From NCBI RefSeq assembly GCF_030936135.1, contig NC_082620.1, positions 3,348,001 to 3,412,000 of the forward strand: a DNA stretch of 64,000 bases. Reading direction: 5' to 3'. Under the pieces are notes generated by a model. It had not been told where the DNA came from and did not search any database. It saw only the letters and a program-made list of their open reading frames with translations. Shown one piece after another: positions 60,201 through 64,000 of this stretch. This DNA comes from Gavia stellata. Taxonomy: Eukaryota > Chordata > Aves > Gaviiformes > Gaviidae. The position numbers and the translations under genes are program-made. Position 1 is the stretch's first letter. The number at the start of each line of letters is the position of its first letter.

Positions 60201-61539
60201 TAGGGAATGAAAGAGAATAGTGTATCAGGGCTAGAAGAAACTGCTGTGGTACAAGATAGGAGTATTTTCCATGCGACAAACATCCCTTTGGTCATTATTG
60301 TACTGCATTTATTGCCTTCAGTGAAAAAGTCATTAACCTTCTTCTCACCTCTGTGGCATTAATTCTTGACCTGGATGCAAACCTGACACTCACACGTGTG
60401 TATAATTCCACTACACTTAGTAAATTAAAAATGAGGCAAGAGGGATTCCTTCCTTCCTCCAGTACAGAGCTGTGCAACAGGTACAAAGAGAGGCCTTCTA
60501 AACTCTGCACATCGGCTCAAAGCTATCCCATTGCCTCTAAGATAAATTTGTATACTTTGCACCAGAAGTGATTGGTGTCCCTTTTTGTCCTTTATTAACT
60601 TTAACTGATTAGTTAGTCACTTTGAAGAACTACAGACTCACTTCGTGTGGGGCTTGCAGATGTCGGTGCTGGAGTTTTGATCAGAGAAGGTCCCAGAAGG
60701 GCATTCTTCACAAGTAACATCATTTGTTGAGGTGCCTGAATAAAAATAATGACTGAGGACCGACCAACCAAAATGCATCAGGTCCAGGCCTATGGCCAAG
60801 ATCAGGAAAGGTAAGCTAGACAGCTAGAAATTCCTACCTCTGACTTTGACTCCAAAACCAGGCTTGCAAACAGTATGCTGCTGGCATCGTATGCAGGTGT
60901 TCAGAACGGGGGTTTGACAGAACAGGCCTGGTCGGCACTCACACACGCGGCTAGAATTGAAGGAGCAGGGCTCTTTCTCCACAAGATCAGATTCTGTGGG
61001 GAAGAAACAGATGCAGTAAGAAAGGATCACCCTGCAAGGAAAACGCAAAGCAGGGGCCAAAGATGAGCAACATCAGTTCACAGGCTCAGGAAGCAGAACA
61101 GGCTGCTGGCACTCTTCGCGATGGCAACTTAAGTCATGAATAATTGGAGAAGCCTACAGACAACAGCTTGTAATATAAGACAGAAAGCAGAAATCAGACT
61201 TGGATAGCTTTGGATGAGAGAATTTTTAGACAGTCCCAAGTCACACAGGAAGTGATACTGATTATGTGCAAGGTAGCATTCTGCTCTCCCAATCAGTAAC
61301 CAAGGATGGATAATTTTGCTGCTGGACATTCTAAATGAATAAAATATAAATAAAGTGTAAACAAAATATATAGAGAGAATGTAACTGTGAGGTATGTGTG
61401 AGGGAAAGCAAACCTTTTGCGCATGATACACAAGCATCACATCGTGGCTTTTGGAATTCTTCATTCACATATTGTTCAGGTCCACATCGCATGCAGTCTT
61501 CATCTGGGTTCCTAGGACATGCTTTCTTTTTAACATAGC
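53960..61539 (-). CDS. TNFRSF8: TNFRSF8, CD30 (spliced; N-terminal exons not found)
   Basis: CD30 is a TRAF-coupled TNF-receptor-family protein of activated lymphocytes, binding TNFSF8. Nine exons join in one frame of 444 codons plus TGA: 61539-61414, 60993-60838, 60735-60642, 60199-59919, 59712-59602, 59040-58993, 57806-57781, 55945-55738, 54246-53960. Cys-rich repeats come first, including LVEKEPCSFNSSRVCECRPG, very like mammalian CD30. A Ser/Thr-rich stalk with NxS/T sites, a membrane helix (WGVVLSVIVLLVGMLLFW) and a Lys-rich stop-transfer follow. The tail holds NNRIEKIYIMKADTVIVGS, HYPEQETE and VEEEGKE, the CD30 TRAF-binding signatures. The first codon here enters in phase 1, so a signal-peptide exon and a first Cys-rich exon are missing, probably right of the window. 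There is one Cys-rich block only, without the internal duplication of human CD30. Confidence 0.93.
54247..55737 (-). other. TNFRSF8: TNFRSF8 intron before last exon
   Basis: About 1.5 kb, non-coding. No repeat family or RNA gene recognised. Confidence 0.75.
55738..55945 (-). CDS. TNFRSF8: TNFRSF8 cytoplasmic exon
   Basis: Starts KIILATDRGPEEKELID and ends RDHTNNRI, joining in phase 1 to EKIYIM in the last exon. Acceptor ggcag, donor gtgagt. The middle is poorly conserved. Confidence 0.92.
55946..57780 (-). other. TNFRSF8: TNFRSF8 intron between small exon and cytoplasmic exon
   Basis: About 1.8 kb, non-coding, with an A-run near 57,086. Nothing else recognised. Confidence 0.7.
57781..57806 (-). 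CDS. TNFRSF8: TNFRSF8 26-nt micro-exon
   Basis: Codes SHLVNKCA after a split Gly codon. The acceptor has an excellent pyrimidine tract (tttttcctctttccattgcag); the donor is gtaagt. Enters phase 1, exits phase 0. The frame requires it: joining the upstream exon directly to 55945 gives an early stop. Confidence 0.78.
57807..58992 (-). other. TNFRSF8: TNFRSF8 intron between the two small exons
   Basis: About 1.2 kb, non-coding, with an A-run at about 58,132-58,144. No repeat family identified. Confidence 0.7.
58993..59040 (-). CDS. TNFRSF8: TNFRSF8 48-nt juxtamembrane exon
   Basis: Codes HLRSGTSHKSGLRSQ, flanked by split codons. The acceptor ggtttcttttatcag and donor gtgagt are both strong. 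Phase 1 at both ends, so it can be skipped in frame; possible alternative cassette. Confidence 0.78.
59602..59712 (-). CDS. TNFRSF8: TNFRSF8 transmembrane exon
   Basis: Codes the membrane helix, then WKWKVCKKQILNLKGK as stop-transfer. The acceptor ttatag follows a moderate pyrimidine tract; donor gtgagt. Phase 1 at both ends. Confidence 0.92.
59919..60199 (-). CDS. TNFRSF8: TNFRSF8 stalk exon
   Basis: Starts CAELNKVALSRGNATHDQVC, which closes the last Cys-rich repeat, then a long Ser/Thr/Pro stalk (SNETNNSDLRR, TTTENPSSTPEVKAPTG). Acceptor ccctag, donor gtaacg (non-consensus at +5). Homologous in position to TNFRSF1B exon 6. Confidence 0.92.
60642..60735 (-). CDS. TNFRSF8: TNFRSF8 94-nt Cys-rich exon
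   Basis: Codes DVTCEECPSGTFSDQNSSTD, then ICKPHT. Same length and phases (1 in, 2 out) as TNFRSF1B exon 5. Confidence 0.94.
60838..60993 (-). CDS. TNFRSF8: TNFRSF8 Cys-rich exon (CRD3)
   Basis: Codes SDLVEKEPCSFNSSRVCECR, then CIRCQQHTVCKPGFGVKV. Phase 1 at both ends; the best-conserved ectodomain exon. Confidence 0.95.
61414..61539 (-). CDS. TNFRSF8: TNFRSF8 Cys-rich exon (CRD2), first found in window
   Basis: Codes YVKKKACPRNPDEDCMRCGP and CDACVSCAK. Acceptor ccccag; the donor gtttgc is weak. Phase 1 at both ends. Confidence 0.92.
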
Positions 61540-64000
61540 CTGGGGAAAGAAAAACAAAATATGCAGGATACCAGTTCAGAATCACAAGAGACAACCATCC
61601 TGAAGTGTTCTCGTATGCTCATTTACCTGTTAGACACACTACCACAGTCTTCTCTTTGTACCTGTCATTTGATCTCTCTAGCACATTTTTGCCTTTCCCA
61701 TTCAAGTGTGAAGGGATCACAGCTGTCCTGTTACAGCAACGCTATGCATGGTGTTATCACAGTCAGTATGGATTGCTGCAGAATGGGCACATGGCAAGTC
61801 ACCTGCTGACAGTTAGAAAAGACCACCAAGTCTGCAGTGAGGGCAATATTGTCCTGCCATTACTAAGTTCCCAGGCAATTGTTTTTCATGTTTTCCTCTT
61901 GACTATAGCAACCAAGTACTGCTATTTTGCTACATAAGGCATCACTTTTCCTTTCAAAAGCTGCTAGAATCTCCTAGGTGCACATGGATTCATGCAGGAA
62001 CAACCCCATCTCCCATGTTCAGAATGGGAGGTTACAAGGTGGTACTTCTTGAGCTGTGCCCTATACACCCCTAGCAGGTTTGCAGTAGGTTGCTCTCTGA
62101 GCAGTCCTACTAGTTTTACAGTTGCCTCGACAGTTGTGAGATGGTTTAATTTTCCAATTGTTTTCCTTTAAATAAATCAAGTAACATATGTATGTCTTTC
62201 TGCTGCTGGATGTATATGCTATACACTTTCTCTGCTCAACACTTCCAACTCACCTGGAGTCATTGCTCACAGTTTGCAAGCACTCTACCCTGGATCTCGC
62301 AGCCCTTCTGTGTATATGCACCATGCATGAAGTTGACCAGCTGGCTGAATTAGATGATCCCTGGAGGTCTTTGCCAAACTTAAGCTATTCATGATTCTGT
62401 GTTTATGACTGGTAATAATTTTCTAGTGACTAGCTTTTGAAAGCATCCATCTGGCAAGCCAGGTACAATAACTATCTAGGAGTATGGGAAGGGCTGGGAC
62501 AGAAGCATTCCTAATGTTTCAGCTCCTGAAGCAACAGATGAGGTATTCTACCACTGGCCATAATGCCAAAGAAATTAGAAGGCGCAGTGGTCAGCTGTGA
62601 CCTTGTGGCCTTACCAGGAGGTGGAAATAACTACCAGAGGGTAAGGGACAGTGGCAGCTGCAGAAGCAAAAGGAAAAGCTAAAGCAGCAACATAAAGATA
62701 GGCAGAGTTGAATGTTTCACAGGTGGAAAACAGAAGAGAAATGAATCTCAGTTTCAGCATCCTGTCTGCATCACCCAATCACAGTTAACCGCACAGAGGG
62801 GGAACCTGGCAGGGAAATAACTCTATGCATCAGATGAATGCATAACTATGCATTTTGGCAAGGATGATGTAGGAGTGCAGGTAAAACCAGCTGTGCTATA
62901 TTTTGCCCACTAAATGCCACCAGACAAGCTTGAACCACGTCACTCCCACCTCCTCAAAACTACTCGTCTGAGACTATTCTTTTCAAGGTGGGGGCTGACT
63001 GCTGAATCTCAGCACTCAAGCTGCACACATGTGTACCTGCATGTGTGTCATTTTTGCCTTCCTCCCCCAACGACCCAAAAGCTTTAACTTCAGTTATTTG
63101 AGATTTCCTGTACACATGGGTCCCTCTCTTGGGGGATGTGTGCCCCAGGTGCAGTAGCTCTGAAGCTTGCCTAAGAGTGTCTTCTTGTGCTGTTCTCCAC
63201 TGATTGTGTTCATAGCTCAACAACCAGATAAAAGCCTGAGCAGTAGGAATACCAGCTGCAGTCACCTGTACAGAAAAATGTACTGAAAGTAAGTAGACGA
63301 AATAAGTGGTTTAAGTGTTTTTCTTTTCTGAGTATGTGCATTCATTCACTCCTGAGGATTTGTTGTTAACTGTGGGTGGGAAATTATCTTGAGTGTTGAC
63401 TGCAGCACTATCTTGTGGAGCTGGATATCTGATTTAGAGTCTAAACCAAAAAAACAACCAAACAAAAAAGGTAAAAAACCCATAAACAGAATAAACAGAA
63501 GTGAAGTGGAATACCAACTTCTGCGTAACATGAGCTGTTCTGGCATATACCATTACTTCCCGTGAAAGTCTCTGTTCCTCCCCTTGACAGGAGGGAAATA
63601 TTTTGTTCTGCAATAACAGAAAGTTAAATATTCTTCTGGTATCCCAGGTATGAAGTCTCATTTTACCTGCACAAGAATTAAGTACATGAGAAGAGATGTG
63701 GCAACTGTAGAAATTTATTAGAATGATCTTTTGAGGTTTGGTTTGAAGTCTATCTTGAAATTGAACTTGACATTAACTTCAAAACAGAGGATGGCTTGCA
63801 TATGGGCCAGTGTGTTCAGACTGAAAGCTGTACATCTGTGGGCTGGAACACCACGGAAAGTAAAGCCAGGCTGCATCAAGAGCTCGAGATGCTCCATTTT
63901 GATTAAATGGAATTTTAGAAAAGCTTCTCTTTCTTTGCTGTGAGCAGCCGAGTTAGTAGCAGATATGAACAGGTTATTGCTTGAAGGACTAGTGGAAGAT
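61540..64000. other. TNFRSF8: TNFRSF8 upstream intron(s), no exon recognised
   Basis: Expected to contain, or lead to, the exons for the signal peptide and the CC..C first Cys-rich repeat. I searched the minus strand for that pattern with a phase-1 donor and found none. Apart from the CR1 end, no feature is supported. Confidence 0.5.
62325..62402 (+). mobile_element. CR1 LINE 3' end
   Basis: TTAGATGATCCCTGGAGGTC, then TTTGCCAAACTTAAGCTATT and ATGATTCTGTG, is the standard 3' terminus of avian CR1 (target-site microsatellite of ATTCTGTG type). The 5' limit is unclear; upstream sequence to about 62,230 may belong. Confidence 0.75.

Noticed and set aside
59743-60279. 178-codon minus-strand frame
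   Set aside because: Only 59919-60199 is exon; both ends are intron read-through, as the splice sites and phases show.
62960-63274. Possible TNFRSF8 N-terminal exon (100-codon frame with an acceptor-like tttttctgtacag)
   Set aside because: It has no Cys-rich repeat or signal-peptide character, no matching phase-1 donor, and it does not resemble CD30.
63662-63702. Small exon-like segment with acceptor tttctacag and donor gtaaaa
   Set aside because: Codes only about 13 residues without the expected CC..C pattern; the phase cannot be tied to the next exon convincingly.
1-64000. CRISPR arrays, bacterial operons, integrated viral genes, tRNA or rRNA genes
   Set aside because: Looked for by eye; no regularly spaced repeats, no LTR pair with gag/pol-like frames and no tRNA cloverleaf motifs were found. 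Small snoRNAs or miRNAs in introns cannot be excluded without a folding search.

Overview
The window is vertebrate, most likely avian, genomic DNA. It carries three protein-coding genes, all on the minus strand: the 5' half of VPS13D (left edge to about 32.2 kb), complete TNFRSF1B (TNFR2; about 50.2 to 34.5 kb) and most of TNFRSF8 (CD30; about 61.5 to 53.9 kb, N-terminal exons not found). The order TNFRSF8 - TNFRSF1B - VPS13D, head to tail, is the order of human 1p36. I infer a bird from the short introns (about 2,360 VPS13D codons in 32 kb), the low repeat load and the CR1-type retrotransposon remnants. The species cannot be named from the sequence, and a non-avian reptile is not fully excluded. 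|| Layout. 1-29,392: 29 coding exons of VPS13D; every junction was checked by splice dinucleotides, codon phase and protein colinearity, and they join into one open frame of 2,359 codons plus 2 nt that runs off the left edge. About 31,370-32,460: CpG island with the probable VPS13D promoter and a non-coding first exon. 32,460-34,450: intergenic, with one CR1 scrap. 34,535-50,143: TNFRSF1B, ten coding exons, 468 residues, with a CpG-island promoter and a 43-bp minisatellite just inside intron 1. 50,345-53,950: intergenic plus the TNFRSF8 3' UTR, with a decayed CR1-class reverse-transcriptase remnant of about 1.2 kb. 53,960-61,539: nine TNFRSF8 coding exons. 61,540-64,000: no exon recognised, one CR1 3' end. 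|| Function. VPS13D is a bridge-type lipid-transfer protein at ER-mitochondria/peroxisome contacts. TNFRSF1B and TNFRSF8 are neighbouring TNF-receptor-superfamily paralogues that signal through TRAF proteins; both keep their C-terminal TRAF-binding motifs. The receptors share exon phases across their extracellular exons, as expected of a tandem duplication. VPS13D is a syntenic neighbour, with no sign of a functional link. || I found no unknown gene system, CRISPR array, operon or intact mobile element. The points most worth checking are the minisatellite beside TNFRSF1B exon 1, the undivided (non-duplicated) CD30 ectodomain with two small cytoplasmic exons, the conserved TRAF and phospho-FFAT motifs, and several splice-site ambiguities that would mislead automated annotation.
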